Shown: positions 1 to 6,458, numbered from the stretch's first letter. The stretch is DNA of 10,123 nucleotides from an uncultured Eubacteriales bacterium (GCA_934467435.1 CAKSLR010000051.1:1-10123); one strand, 5' to 3'. The notes: generated by a model not told the origin, from the sequence alone. Numbers and translations: made by a program.

Positions 1-562
1 CGATTTCCGCGCCGAGGTGGCGGATGGATTCCGCTTTTTCGGCGTTCTGTACGGTGGTAATGACGCGGACGCCGAATGCGCGTGCCATGGGAATGACCAC
101 GCTGGCAAGCCCGCTTGCCCCGGCGTTCATGAGCAGGGTGTTGCCCGCCTGCAGACCGCCGATGCGGAACAGGTTTAGATAGGCTGTGGCGAACGCCTCG
201 GGAATCGCCGCCGCCTCTACCATGCTGCACCCGTTCGGTACAGGCATGAGCATATCATAACGTACATTGGCATATTCGGCGTATCCGCCGCCGCCGAGCA
301 GGGCGCAGACGCGGTCGCCGATCTTCCATGCGGATTTTTTCTGCGCACCTTCCGCCACCGCCGCCACGGTGCCGGCAATCTCCAGCCCCATCCACGCGGG
401 GGCGCCGGGCGGGGGCGGATAATCTCCCTCCCGCTGCATCAGGTCGGCGCGGTTCAGGGCTGCCGCTTCGATCTTTACCAGAACATCGTCCTCACCGAGA
501 ACCGGGTCGGGAACGTCGCTCCACGATAATTCTCTGTTCTTTCCTACCAGAATCGCTTTCAT
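1..562 (-). CDS. NAD(P)H:quinone oxidoreductase, zinc-independent MDR family (PIG3-like), 3' end outside window
   Basis: This is the N-terminal 187 residues of a medium-chain dehydrogenase/reductase of the quinone oxidoreductase branch, a cytosolic enzyme that moves hydride from NAD(P)H to a quinone or enone. The N-terminal GroES-like domain shows NRADLMQREGDYPPPPG (about residues 37-53), a hallmark of the PIG3/TP53I3 subfamily. KIGDRVCALLGGGGYAEY (80-97) follows. No cysteine/histidine zinc-site pattern is seen. The nucleotide-binding fold begins at about residue 140 with NAGASGLAS (146-154) in place of the commoner GGASGVG form. The ATG at 560-562 has AGGAG upstream, and the coding frame matches the family from residue 1. 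The gene lies 15 bp after the dehydratase-like gene on the same strand and is probably its operon partner. The rest of the Rossmann domain and the stop lie left of the window. The family call is firm; the substrate is unknown. Confidence 0.9.
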   Translation of the reverse strand, partial: MKAILVGKNRELSWSDVPDPVLGEDDVLVKIEAAALNRADLMQREGDYPPPPGAPAWMGLEIAGTVAAVAEGAQKKSAWKIGDRVCALLGGGGYAEYANVRYDMLMPVPNGCSMVEAAAIPEAFATAYLNLFRIGGLQAGNTLLMNAGASGLASVVIPMARAFGVRVITTVQNAEKAESIRHLGAEI

Positions 563-577
563 ATTCCGGCTCCTTTC

Positions 578-1351
578 TTATCGGTCTATGCCGAAGTCAA
601 AATGTTGGAGGATTTCCCGCACCGACCGCAGAAGCGGCTTGTGCACCTGGGTCGAGGGGGTATAATAAGGTACGGCGAAGATCAGGCACGAGCCGTAAAC
701 CGGTGCCAGAATCCGATGTGCATGGCTGTATTTGCCGCCAAGCCCGAAATAAAACGGAACGTGTAGCGCCTTCTTCAGCGCATAAGTCTCGGGCACGGCA
801 CGCACGGCTTCTTCTTCACTTCCCACGGTCATAGCAATCTTGACGATGTCCGCCCCGCGCTCTTCCATGGTTTTGGCAAAGGAGATCAGTGCTTCGGTTT
901 CGTAAAAGGCGGGCAGATGAGAAGAAATCAGCACCTGCGCCCCCATGTCATGAATCTTCGCAATCAGTTCCCGCTGCCGCGCGACGGCATCGGGCTTTTT
1001 GGTGGGAATTTGCGGCTCCTGTGCGTCAAAGAAGTCGCACATCAGATCCACGCAGGATGCCCCCGCCCGCACTGCCGTGAGAAGTTGTTCGGCAATCACA
1101 TCGTCGGACGCCCTGTTCTCGTAGCGGTAGTTGGTGACAATCACGCCACGGTGCTGCATGGGGGAGAACATCGCGCGCAGCGACTCTTCACTCATGGCAT
1201 CCGGCACGAGTTTTTCCATATGTAAGAGAAATGCATCCGCCCCGTCAAAAATGCCCGTGCGGACGGCACAGACGGTGTCGGCTACGGTATGCTCGTTCAG
1301 CGAGCAGACAAGAAGGGGCTTGTGCCCGAATGAAAGAAGCGGTCTTTCCAT
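578..1351 (-). CDS. divergent type I 3-dehydroquinate dehydratase-like protein
   Basis: This 257-residue protein has the size and motif order of type I 3-dehydroquinate dehydratase (AroD), a Schiff-base TIM-barrel enzyme that dehydrates 3-dehydroquinate to 3-dehydroshikimate. By eye against E. coli AroD, the catalytic pair is kept: His145 in LISSHLP and the Schiff-base Lys171 in GADIVKIAM. Arg213 (in AHRILAPVYGS), Ser233 and Gln235 match the carboxylate-binding Arg/Ser/Gln. The N-terminal EWRVD motif is not recognisable (FLLHMEKL instead), and FRSAKEGG is replaced by NYRYENR, so substrate use may differ. The ATG at 1349-1351 is chosen over an upstream one at 1399 because AAGGTGG lies just before it and the upstream start would overlap the SDR gene. 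The SDR gene ends 10 bp before it and the quinone oxidoreductase starts 15 bp after it. Association with two oxidoreductases and an AraC regulator suggests catabolism rather than aromatic amino acid synthesis (inference). Confidence 0.75.
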   Translation of the reverse strand: MERPLLSFGHKPLLVCSLNEHTVADTVCAVRTGIFDGADAFLLHMEKLVPDAMSEESLRAMFSPMQHRGVIVTNYRYENRASDDVIAEQLLTAVRAGASCVDLMCDFFDAQEPQIPTKKPDAVARQRELIAKIHDMGAQVLISSHLPAFYETEALISFAKTMEERGADIVKIAMTVGSEEEAVRAVPETYALKKALHVPFYFGLGGKYSHAHRILAPVYGSCLIFAVPYYTPSTQVHKPLLRSVREILQHFDFGIDR

Positions 1352-1361
1352 CCCCGCCACC

Positions 1362-2090
1362 TTACTCGCACATCGAGGCGCAGGCGCGCCCGCCGTCAAT
1401 CAGATAGTTGGCACCCGTAATAAACGCCCCCTGCTCGGAACAGAGGTACAGTACCAGATCCACGACTTCCTTCACCTCTGCCGCGCGGCCCAGGCGCGTT
1501 TTCATGGTTGCCATGTTCGGGCGAGTCAGTACCGGTCCCGGGGAGACACAGACGCAGCGCACGTTGTAGGGACCGCCGAGATAGGCAAGCGACCTGGTCA
1601 GCCCGATCAGCCCCGCCTTTTCGGCGCTGGAATCGGCATGGGAACTCCCCGTCACCCCGTCAATGGATCCGATGTTGACAATGACGCCGCTGTGCGCCTC
1701 CCGCATGAGAGGGAACACCGCACGCGCCAGGTACATCGGGGCACGGAAATTGACGTCAATTCCCCAGTCGATGGCATCCATCGCCATATCGGGAAACGCG
1801 TGCCCGTCCCGGCAAACGCGCGAGGCAGCGCCGCCCGCGTAACGGATAACCATGTCCACCCCGCCGTAGGTTTCTTTGGCGTAGGCGACTGCCGCCGCAA
1901 TTTCCTCATAGCGGCGCACATCGGTCACGCGGTAATCGGCGCCGATCTCCGCCGCCTTCTGCGGCAAAGCCTCTTCGCAAATATCCAGCATCACCACATG
2001 CGCCCCTTCCTCCCGCAGGAGGCGGGAGGTCAGAAACCCCATGCCCGAGGCGGCGCCGGTGACAAGAGCCGTTTTGTTTTGAAAACGCAT
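1362..2090 (-). CDS. SDR-family oxidoreductase with non-canonical active site
   Basis: This 242-residue protein is a classical short-chain dehydrogenase by length and layout. It has the TGAASGMG cofactor loop (11-18), Asp36 at the end of beta 2 (favouring NAD over NADP), Asp57, Asn114, IVNIGSIDG with catalytic Ser142, SPGPV after beta 6, and an ITGANYLIDGG C-terminal signature. Two core motifs are altered. The NNAG motif reads RYAG (83-86), and the YxxxK active site reads SSAEK (154-158), so the tyrosine is a serine (codon TCC) while Lys158 stays. The enzyme may be impaired, use another acid/base, or bind without turnover. The ATG at 2088-2090 is preferred over the more upstream 2171 because AGGAGG sits 8 bp before it and the SDR fold starts there; the extra 27 residues look like translated promoter. 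It is the first gene of the minus-strand operon. Confidence 0.88.
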   Translation of the reverse strand: MRFQNKTALVTGAASGMGFLTSRLLREEGAHVVMLDICEEALPQKAAEIGADYRVTDVRRYEEIAAAVAYAKETYGGVDMVIRYAGGAASRVCRDGHAFPDMAMDAIDWGIDVNFRAPMYLARAVFPLMREAHSGVIVNIGSIDGVTGSSHADSSAEKAGLIGLTRSLAYLGGPYNVRCVCVSPGPVLTRPNMATMKTRLGRAAEVKEVVDLVLYLCSEQGAFITGANYLIDGGRACASMCE

Positions 2091-2123
2091 CGGAAAATCC
2101 TCCTTCAAGTATTTTTCTTCTCC

Positions 2124-2152
2124 ATCATACGGGAAAATTGCCGGGAAAGCAA
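2124..2152 (-). promoter_or_regulatory. predicted promoter of the SDR/dehydratase/oxidoreductase operon
   Basis: On the minus strand, TTGCTT (2152-2147) and TATGAT (2129-2124) are separated by 17 bp, a good housekeeping-sigma promoter. It lies about 34 bp ahead of the SDR start codon and points away from the AraC promoter. Predicted from sequence only. Confidence 0.65.
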
Positions 2153-2161
2153 TGGAAAAAA

Positions 2162-2187
2162 CGATACTCATTTACCATTTTCGATAC
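2162..2187. promoter_or_regulatory. CGATAC direct repeat, candidate AraC-type operator
   Basis: CGATAC occurs at 2162-2167 and again at 2182-2187 in the same orientation, a 20-bp period or about two helical turns. AraC-family regulators commonly bind direct repeats with roughly this spacing, one half-site per helix-turn-helix pair. The repeat lies between the two outward-facing -35 boxes, about 10 bp from the operon -35 and 17 bp from the regulator -35, so one site could act on both promoters. The repeated core is short, so chance cannot be excluded. Confidence 0.45.
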
Positions 2188-2204
2188 AATTTTCAAAAAA
2201 ACAC

Positions 2205-2232
2205 TTGCTTTATTTGCGAAAAGCGGTATAAT
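2205..2232 (+). promoter_or_regulatory. predicted promoter of the AraC-family regulator gene
   Basis: TTGCTT (2205-2210) and a perfect TATAAT (2227-2232) are separated by 16 bp, about 30 bp upstream of the regulator's start codon. Its -35 hexamer is identical to that of the divergent promoter. Confidence 0.7.
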
Positions 2233-2261
2233 TTCCTTGACATCGTATCCAAGGAGCGCTT

Positions 2262-3032
2262 ATGGATTTTCTGCAAAAAGTCACCGTGCTTGACATAGAA
2301 GAGGTGACAATCATCCCGGTGCCGCGTGGCAGAACGGTGGAAATGACCGCACGGCGCTGCGACGGCATCACCTTTTGCATGGGGGAAGGGCAGATTCTTT
2401 ACCGGCAGGGGAAGGAAACTTACCTCTCGGATCAAAATCACGCCGTGTTCCTGCCGGCGGGGGCAACCTACACCCTGGAATGCCGGGAGGGCGGGCAGTT
2501 CCCGCTGGTGAACTTCCGTGCCTCGTCCCCGGTCGGCACCGCCTTTTGCAGCCTGCCTCTTTGCAACCCGGAACAGTATCTTTACAGTTTTGACGCCCTG
2601 AAAGACTGTTTTCTCTTTCACCGCCGCCGCGCCGGCGCGCTTGCCGTCCTTTACGAGATTCTTGCCTCCCTTTCGGACGAGGTACCCCCGCACGGGTCGG
2701 ATATGCTTGCCCCCGCCCTGCGTTACCTGGAGGCGCATTACAACGACCCCGACCTGCACAACGCGCGCCTGGCGGCGGAGATCAACGTGAGCGAGGTTTA
2801 CTTCCGCCGTCTCTTTGCCCGCACCCTTCATACCACGCCGCGGCAGTATCTTCTCGATCTGCGCCTCAAAAGCGCCAGGGCGCTTCTGCGCGCCGACAGC
2901 CGCATCGCCATCGGCGCAGTGGCGGAAGCGTGCGGGTTCTCCGGCATTTACCATTTCAGCCGCGCCTTTTCGCGTGCGGTAGGGTGCAGCCCGTCCGAAT
3001 ACCGCAACCGCTTCCGCACCCGCCCGATCTGA
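2262..3032 (+). CDS. AraC-family transcriptional regulator
   Basis: This 256-residue protein has the classic AraC/XylS layout. The N-terminal part (about 20-105) has the beta-rich look of a cupin sensor, including YLSDQNHAVFLPAGATYTL (54-72), typical of the AraC ligand-binding domain. The C-terminal part (about 150-252) holds two helix-turn-helix units: LAAEINVSEVYFRRLFART (170-188) and IGAVAEACGFSGIYHFSRAF (217-236). The latter, followed by GCSPSEYR, is the conserved AraC signature. The ATG at 2262 has AAGGAG five bases before it. It is transcribed away from the SDR/dehydratase/oxidoreductase operon, the usual placement for a local activator, so it probably controls that operon and perhaps itself. 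The ligand is not deducible; it may be the pathway substrate. Confidence 0.93.
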   Translation: MDFLQKVTVLDIEEVTIIPVPRGRTVEMTARRCDGITFCMGEGQILYRQGKETYLSDQNHAVFLPAGATYTLECREGGQFPLVNFRASSPVGTAFCSLPLCNPEQYLYSFDALKDCFLFHRRRAGALAVLYEILASLSDEVPPHGSDMLAPALRYLEAHYNDPDLHNARLAAEINVSEVYFRRLFARTLHTTPRQYLLDLRLKSARALLRADSRIAIGAVAEACGFSGIYHFSRAFSRAVGCSPSEYRNRFRTRPI

Positions 3033-3056
3033 ACGGCAGCACCGCGCCAAAACTCC

Positions 3057-3080
3057 CGGCATAACGGAAAAAATATGCCG
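3057..3080. other. weak hairpin after the regulator gene
   Basis: CGGCATA (3057-3063) pairs perfectly with TATGCCG (3074-3080) around a 10-base A-rich loop, 24 bp past the regulator stop. No T-run follows, so it is not a convincing intrinsic terminator. It could slow polymerase or be coincidental. Confidence 0.3.
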
Positions 3081-3097
3081 CTTGCCGGAAATTACCG

Positions 3098-3126
3098 CCC
3101 CGCCCGCCGCATAACCCCGCCCGCCG
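3098..3126. repeat. 12-bp tandem-like direct repeat in the gap between regulator and glycan operon
   Basis: CCCCGCCCGCCG occurs at 3098-3109 and exactly again at 3115-3126, a 17-bp period with five bases between copies. It lies in the 151-bp gap between the regulator stop and the next gene, about 40 bp upstream of that gene's -35 box. It may be a regulatory site or simply a low-complexity GC-rich stretch. Confidence 0.4.
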
Positions 3127-3164
3127 GCGGAGAAGTTAAGAAATAGGGTTTCTCCCGAAAATGA

Positions 3165-3193
3165 TTGACAAGGTGGGCGGCGTGTGGTACAAT
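3165..3193 (+). promoter_or_regulatory. near-consensus promoter of the glycan operon
   Basis: A perfect TTGACA (3165-3170), a 17-bp spacer and TACAAT (3188-3193) make this the strongest promoter match in the window. Transcription would be expected to start near 3200. It overlaps the predicted GTG start (3184) and ribosome binding site (AAGGTGG, 3170-3176) of the sugar transferase, so promoter and translation signal cannot both be used as drawn. A small GGAGAA/TTCTCC inverted repeat (3129-3134 and 3150-3155) lies just upstream and could be an operator. Confidence 0.65.
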
Positions 3194-3804
3194 GGGTTGA
3201 TGAAAAACGGCGCGCGCGCTACGCGCGGGAAAAACGGGGATGGGATATCCTCTTTTCCGCCGCGGGGCTGCTCCTTCTCCTTCCCCTCTTCGGGCTGATT
3301 GCATGCGTTATCCTTTTTTTTGACGGGCGCCCGGTGTTTTTTGCCCAGGTGCGCATGGGGCGGGGACTTGAGCCGTTTGTTCTTTATAAATTCCGTACCA
3401 TGTCCCGCGCGGCGCCGCATGATGCCCCCACTGCCACCCTCGCCGCCGACCGTTATATTACCCCCCTCGGCGCGTTCCTGCGCCGCCACAGCCTGGACGA
3501 ATTGCCGCAGCTGTACAACGTCCTGCGCGGGGATATGAGCCTGCTCGGCCCCCGCCCCGTGGTGTTGCGGGAAAGCGAACTGATTCTGCGCCGCACCGCG
3601 GCGGGGGTGTATGATGTGCGCCCCGGTATGTCGGGGCTGGCACAGGTCCGGGGGCGGGATCTGCTCTCGGATGCGGAAAAAACCGCCTGCGACCGGGAGT
3701 ACGTCCGTACCCTGTCGCTTGGGCGGGATATCCGGCTGCTTGCCTCTACCGTCGCTGCGGTGCTGTCGCGCCGCGGCGTGCGGGAGGGAAGCGCCCTGTC
3801 CTGA
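3184..3804 (+). CDS. bacterial sugar transferase (WcaJ/PglC-type polyprenyl-phosphate hexose-1-phosphate transferase)
   Basis: This protein of about 206 residues is a short-form monotopic phosphoglycosyl transferase. It moves a sugar-1-phosphate from a nucleotide sugar to undecaprenyl phosphate on the inner face of the membrane, the first step of a lipid-linked glycan. A hydrophobic re-entrant segment spans about 22-46. Then come PVFFAQVRMGR, YKFRTM (69-73), SLDELPQLYNVLRGDMSLLG with the catalytic Asp105-Glu106 pair, PRP, and VRPGMSGLAQVRGR. It is the length of the catalytic domain alone, without the N-terminal four-helix domain of long WcaJ forms. The start is uncertain: GTG 3184 has AAGGTGG seven bases upstream but sits inside the promoter -10 region, and an ATG at 3200 lies one frame off. 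It opens a three-gene operon; the next gene begins 17 bp after its stop. The identity of the sugar cannot be told. Confidence 0.92.
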   Translation: MVQWVDEKRRARYAREKRGWDILFSAAGLLLLLPLFGLIACVILFFDGRPVFFAQVRMGRGLEPFVLYKFRTMSRAAPHDAPTATLAADRYITPLGAFLRRHSLDELPQLYNVLRGDMSLLGPRPVVLRESELILRRTAAGVYDVRPGMSGLAQVRGRDLLSDAEKTACDREYVRTLSLGRDIRLLASTVAAVLSRRGVREGSALS

Positions 3805-3821
3805 ACCGAAAGGAGCCTTTT

Positions 3822-4955
3822 ATGGATGACGCTTATCGCACCCTGCTCTCGCTCATCGCACCGCTGATCGGCGGCAGAGCGGGGGCGTGTGCGCCTGTGG
3901 AGGATGCGAGGCTTTGTCACCTCGCTGCCCATCACAGTGTGACGAACCTGCTGTACCTTGCCCGCAAAGATGACCCCGCTCTGCCCCCGAATGTGCGGGA
4001 GTACCTGGAGGGCAAACTCTTCCGCTCGGCGCAGATTCAACTCATGCAGGAGCGGGAGGCGGCGCGCGTTTTTGCCGCGCTGGAGGCGGCTGGCGTGCGC
4101 TACCTGCCGATGAAGGGCGTGGTGCTGCGCCCCTTTTACCCCGCGCCGGAAATGCGCGTTTCCTGCGACGTGGATATTTTCTATGATAAGGAAAAGCGCG
4201 CCGCGGTCGGGGAGATGATGACCTCTCTCGGCTTTGCGGAAACCGGGGTGGACGCGAACCACACCGCCTACCGCCGCGGGCAGGTCAGTGTGGAGATGCA
4301 CCATAACCTGCTCACCGACCAGCCGACTGTCGATCGCTACTACGCCGATGCGTTTTCCCGCCTCCTCCCCGACGGCGGCTGCCGCTACCGGATGCGGGAT
4401 GAAGATTTCTACATATACGGCACCGTGCACGCCATGAAACATTTTGTCGTGGCGGGCATCGGCATCCGCCCGGTGATGGATGTGTTCGTCTTTCGCCGTA
4501 CTCACCCGGATATGGATCGCGCCTACCTCACGGCGGAACTCGGAAAACTCGGGCTGCTTTCGTTCCACACGGCGCTTGAAACCCTTGCCGATGTGTATTT
4601 TGACGCCCGCCCCATGCCGCCGGAACTGGAGGCAGTCTCGGATTACCTTCTCGGCAGCGGCACCTACGGTACCGCCGCGCAGGCGGCGGCAAACCGCCTG
4701 CGCGGCGGCGGCAAAATGCGCCTCTTTTTCCGCCGTGCCTTTCCCCCCTACCGCGTCATGCGGGAGAAATATCCCGCCCTGCGCCGGTTTCCCCCCGCGC
4801 TGCCCTTTTTCTGGTGCGGGCGGCTTTTTCGTGCCGTTTTCGGCAAGGGCGGGCAGGCGGAAAAGGAAGTCCGCGCCGCCTGCGCCTCGCGGGAAGAGGA
4901 CGGGGAGCGCCTTGCCGACGTGATGCGCCGCGTCGGGCTGGACGGCTATCGCTGA
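3822..4955 (+). CDS. nucleotidyltransferase-fold family protein (PF14907-like)
   Basis: This 377-residue protein resembles the uncharacterised nucleotidyltransferase family often found in exopolysaccharide and surface-glycan clusters. Helical N-terminal residues 1-90 precede the fold. YLPMKGVVLRPFY (94-106) matches the family's K-G motif. MRVSCDVDIFYD (111-122) carries the DxD metal-binding pair Asp117/Asp119. VSVEMHHNLL (156-164) would supply the third acidic position (Glu158). The C-terminal half is helical and basic, with no clear extra domain. The family's reaction is not established; members are expected to transfer an NMP or a related group to a sugar, lipid or protein acceptor. The ATG at 3822 has AAAGGAG upstream. 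It lies 17 bp after the sugar transferase and 13 bp before the polymerase gene, so it is co-transcribed and probably acts on the same glycan. The fold is likely; the substrate is unknown. Confidence 0.8.
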   Translation: MDDAYRTLLSLIAPLIGGRAGACAPVEDARLCHLAAHHSVTNLLYLARKDDPALPPNVREYLEGKLFRSAQIQLMQEREAARVFAALEAAGVRYLPMKGVVLRPFYPAPEMRVSCDVDIFYDKEKRAAVGEMMTSLGFAETGVDANHTAYRRGQVSVEMHHNLLTDQPTVDRYYADAFSRLLPDGGCRYRMRDEDFYIYGTVHAMKHFVVAGIGIRPVMDVFVFRRTHPDMDRAYLTAELGKLGLLSFHTALETLADVYFDARPMPPELEAVSDYLLGSGTYGTAAQAAANRLRGGGKMRLFFRRAFPPYRVMREKYPALRRFPPALPFFWCGRLFRAVFGKGGQAEKEVRAACASREEDGERLADVMRRVGLDGYR

Positions 4956-4968
4956 AAGGAGTCTTGCC

Positions 4969-6360
4969 ATGCAAACGGAAGATGTACTTGTCCCGCGCCG
5001 ACAGGTGGCGGATGTGCTTGCTGCCCTGCGCGCCTTTGTGTGCGGGGATGTGTTCCTGCTGCTTGTCTGCCTCGTGACCTACGGTTTTTTGGTGTTCGGG
5101 CAGACGGTGGGCGCGTTCTGCACCCTTTTTGCGCTGCTCATTCTGCTCTTGTTCCTCATGGACGATACGTTGCCCCTTCTTTTGCCGTTTCTGCTCCTGC
5201 TCGCAGTTTCCCTGCTGATGGAAAAGGAGATGGCAGAATACCCCTGGCTCTTCTTCTTCGCCGTTCCCGCCGTGCCGGCGCTGCTTTTTCGCCTGCTGCG
5301 CGGGCTGCCCCGCGCCCGGCGCGGCGGCACCTTTTACCCCCTCATCGGCGTTTCGCTTGCCGTGGCGCTCGGCGGGGTCGGGCACCTGTCGCCTGACCTG
5401 TATTTTTCCGCCGCCTCGTTTTACCACATCGCGGGGCTCGGCGTGTGCATGATCTTTTTCTACCTGCTGTTTGCGGGTGGGGCAGACGCCGAGCGGACGT
5501 ATGACGCGCGCGATAAATTTGCCATGTCCTTTTACCTGCTCGGCGTGTTTCTCGCCTTTCTCATTCTGCGCGTGTATCTTTCGCATGTCGATTGGCTGGA
5601 GGGCGGCGGCATCGTTGCCTATCGCCTCGGCTGGGATATGCCGTGGCGCAACGTGGTCTCGAATCTGATTGTCCTGCTGCTCCCCTTCATTTTTTATTAT
5701 GCCCGCCGCCACGGGGCGGTACACCTGCTCTCCGCCTGCCTTGTGTACCTCGGCGGTGTCTTCAGCACCTCCCGCGGGGCGCTGATCTGCGGCGGGGTGA
5801 TGATGGTGCTCGGCTTCTTTTATGTCGCCTACGGGCGCCCGCACGCCCTGCGCGCCACCGTGACGCTGCTTGCCGCGCTGTTTTTGCTCGGGGCGGTGTT
5901 CTACCCGCACCTGCACGCCTTTGCCGATCGGTTTCTGCGCGTGGACGGGGAGATTGATTGGAAGGAATTTTTCTCCTCCGCACGGGTAAAACTCGCGCGG
6001 CACTCGCTTGACGATTTTCTTTCCTCTCCCCTTGTGGGGATGGGGCTCGGGAACCATATTTACAGTACCGAGGCGACTGTCGGTGCCTTTTGCATTGAGT
6101 ATTACCATTCACTTCTGCCGCAGATTCTCGGCTCGCTCGGGTTGTGCGGCGTAGCGGCATACGGCTTTCAGTTTTACCGCCGCCTGCGGGCGCTGCTTGC
6201 CGCCCCGCGGGATGCGTTTACCGCCGCCGCGGCGCTCTCCTATTTCGGTATGCTGATGTATGCGCAGGTCGATCCTTCCATCTTCTCGCCCCTGCCGTTT
6301 GCCGCCCTTGCCGTGCTGCTTTTTGTGGCAGTGGAACGGCACACGGCGGCAGCCGCCTGA
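4969..6360 (+). CDS. O-antigen ligase/polymerase-like membrane protein (Wzy/WaaL type)
   Basis: This 463-residue polytopic membrane protein has roughly ten to twelve hydrophobic segments; the clearest lie near 28-45, 50-82, 92-110, 123-137, 151-169, 185-204, 229-244, 251-284, 295-312, 384-401 and 418-456. Between 310 and 385 is the expected large extracytoplasmic loop. Family marks are FSTSRGALICGG (265-276), the SRG(A) motif of Wzy_C proteins; LVGMGLGNHIY (355-365); and EYYHSLLPQILGSLGLCG (377-394), with the loop histidine at 380 followed by a helix. Such proteins polymerise lipid-linked repeat units or ligate glycan to an acceptor outside the membrane. Polymerase and ligase cannot be told apart from sequence; in a Gram-positive the acceptor could be cell wall or protein. 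The ATG at 4969 has AAAGGAG nine bases upstream. It is the last gene of the three-gene operon, followed directly by a strong terminator. Confidence 0.85.
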   Translation: MQTEDVLVPRRQVADVLAALRAFVCGDVFLLLVCLVTYGFLVFGQTVGAFCTLFALLILLLFLMDDTLPLLLPFLLLLAVSLLMEKEMAEYPWLFFFAVPAVPALLFRLLRGLPRARRGGTFYPLIGVSLAVALGGVGHLSPDLYFSAASFYHIAGLGVCMIFFYLLFAGGADAERTYDARDKFAMSFYLLGVFLAFLILRVYLSHVDWLEGGGIVAYRLGWDMPWRNVVSNLIVLLLPFIFYYARRHGAVHLLSACLVYLGGVFSTSRGALICGGVMMVLGFFYVAYGRPHALRATVTLLAALFLLGAVFYPHLHAFADRFLRVDGEIDWKEFFSSARVKLARHSLDDFLSSPLVGMGLGNHIYSTEATVGAFCIEYYHSLLPQILGSLGLCGVAAYGFQFYRRLRALLAAPRDAFTAAAALSYFGMLMYAQVDPSIFSPLPFAALAVLLFVAVERHTAAAA

Positions 6361-6364
6361 GAAC

Positions 6365-6403
6365 AAAAACGCCCTCTCTACCCGGGAGGGCGTTTTTGCT
6401 TTT
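6365..6403 (+). terminator. strong intrinsic terminator of the glycan operon
   Basis: A perfect 12-bp stem (6365-6376 with 6386-6397) is closed by a 9-base loop. The stem core is GC-rich (CGCCCTC/GAGGGCG), and the 3' arm ends in TTTTT followed by GCTTTT. It begins 5 bp after the polymerase stop. The A-run on the left arm makes it usable in both directions. It insulates the large surface-protein gene downstream. Confidence 0.93.
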
Positions 6404-6423
6404 GTACAACTTGCACAAAAAAC

Positions 6424-6458
6424 AAAGTCAAAATTGTCTATGCTGGCTAGTTGACTTT
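6424..6458. promoter_or_regulatory. inverted repeat overlapping the -35 box of the surface-protein promoter
   Basis: AAAGTCAA (6424-6431) and TTGACTTT (6451-6458) form a perfect 8-bp inverted repeat with 19 bases between. The right arm contains the -35 hexamer, so a dimeric regulator bound here would block or reposition polymerase. No regulator gene is adjacent. Confidence 0.4.

Noticed and set aside
1352..1399. Upstream start of the dehydratase-like gene at 1399
   Set aside because: It would overlap the SDR coding end, and the extra 16 residues have no family resemblance. The ATG at 1351 has a good ribosome binding site.
2091..2171. N-terminal extension of the SDR from an ATG at 2171
   Set aside because: It would run through the predicted promoter -10 and -35 boxes. 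The ATG at 2090 has the AGGAGG site and matches the family start.
1131..2231. 366-codon plus-strand frame across the SDR and dehydratase genes
   Set aside because: It is antisense to two recognisable enzymes and ends inside the divergent promoter region.
2237..2242. Perfect TTGACA just upstream of the AraC gene
   Set aside because: At the proper spacing the downstream hexamer is TTATGG, overlapping the start codon, so it is not a usable promoter. The upstream TTGCTT/TATAAT pair is better.
3453..4970. 505-codon minus-strand frame over the sugar transferase and nucleotidyltransferase genes
   Set aside because: It overlaps two genes with clear family motifs. Its product is a low-complexity Arg/Ala/His-rich string.
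4756..6108. 450-codon minus-strand frame over the polymerase gene
   Set aside because: The translation is dominated by Lys/Gln/His/Glu runs, typical of the reverse of membrane-protein codons. The sense frame is the real gene.
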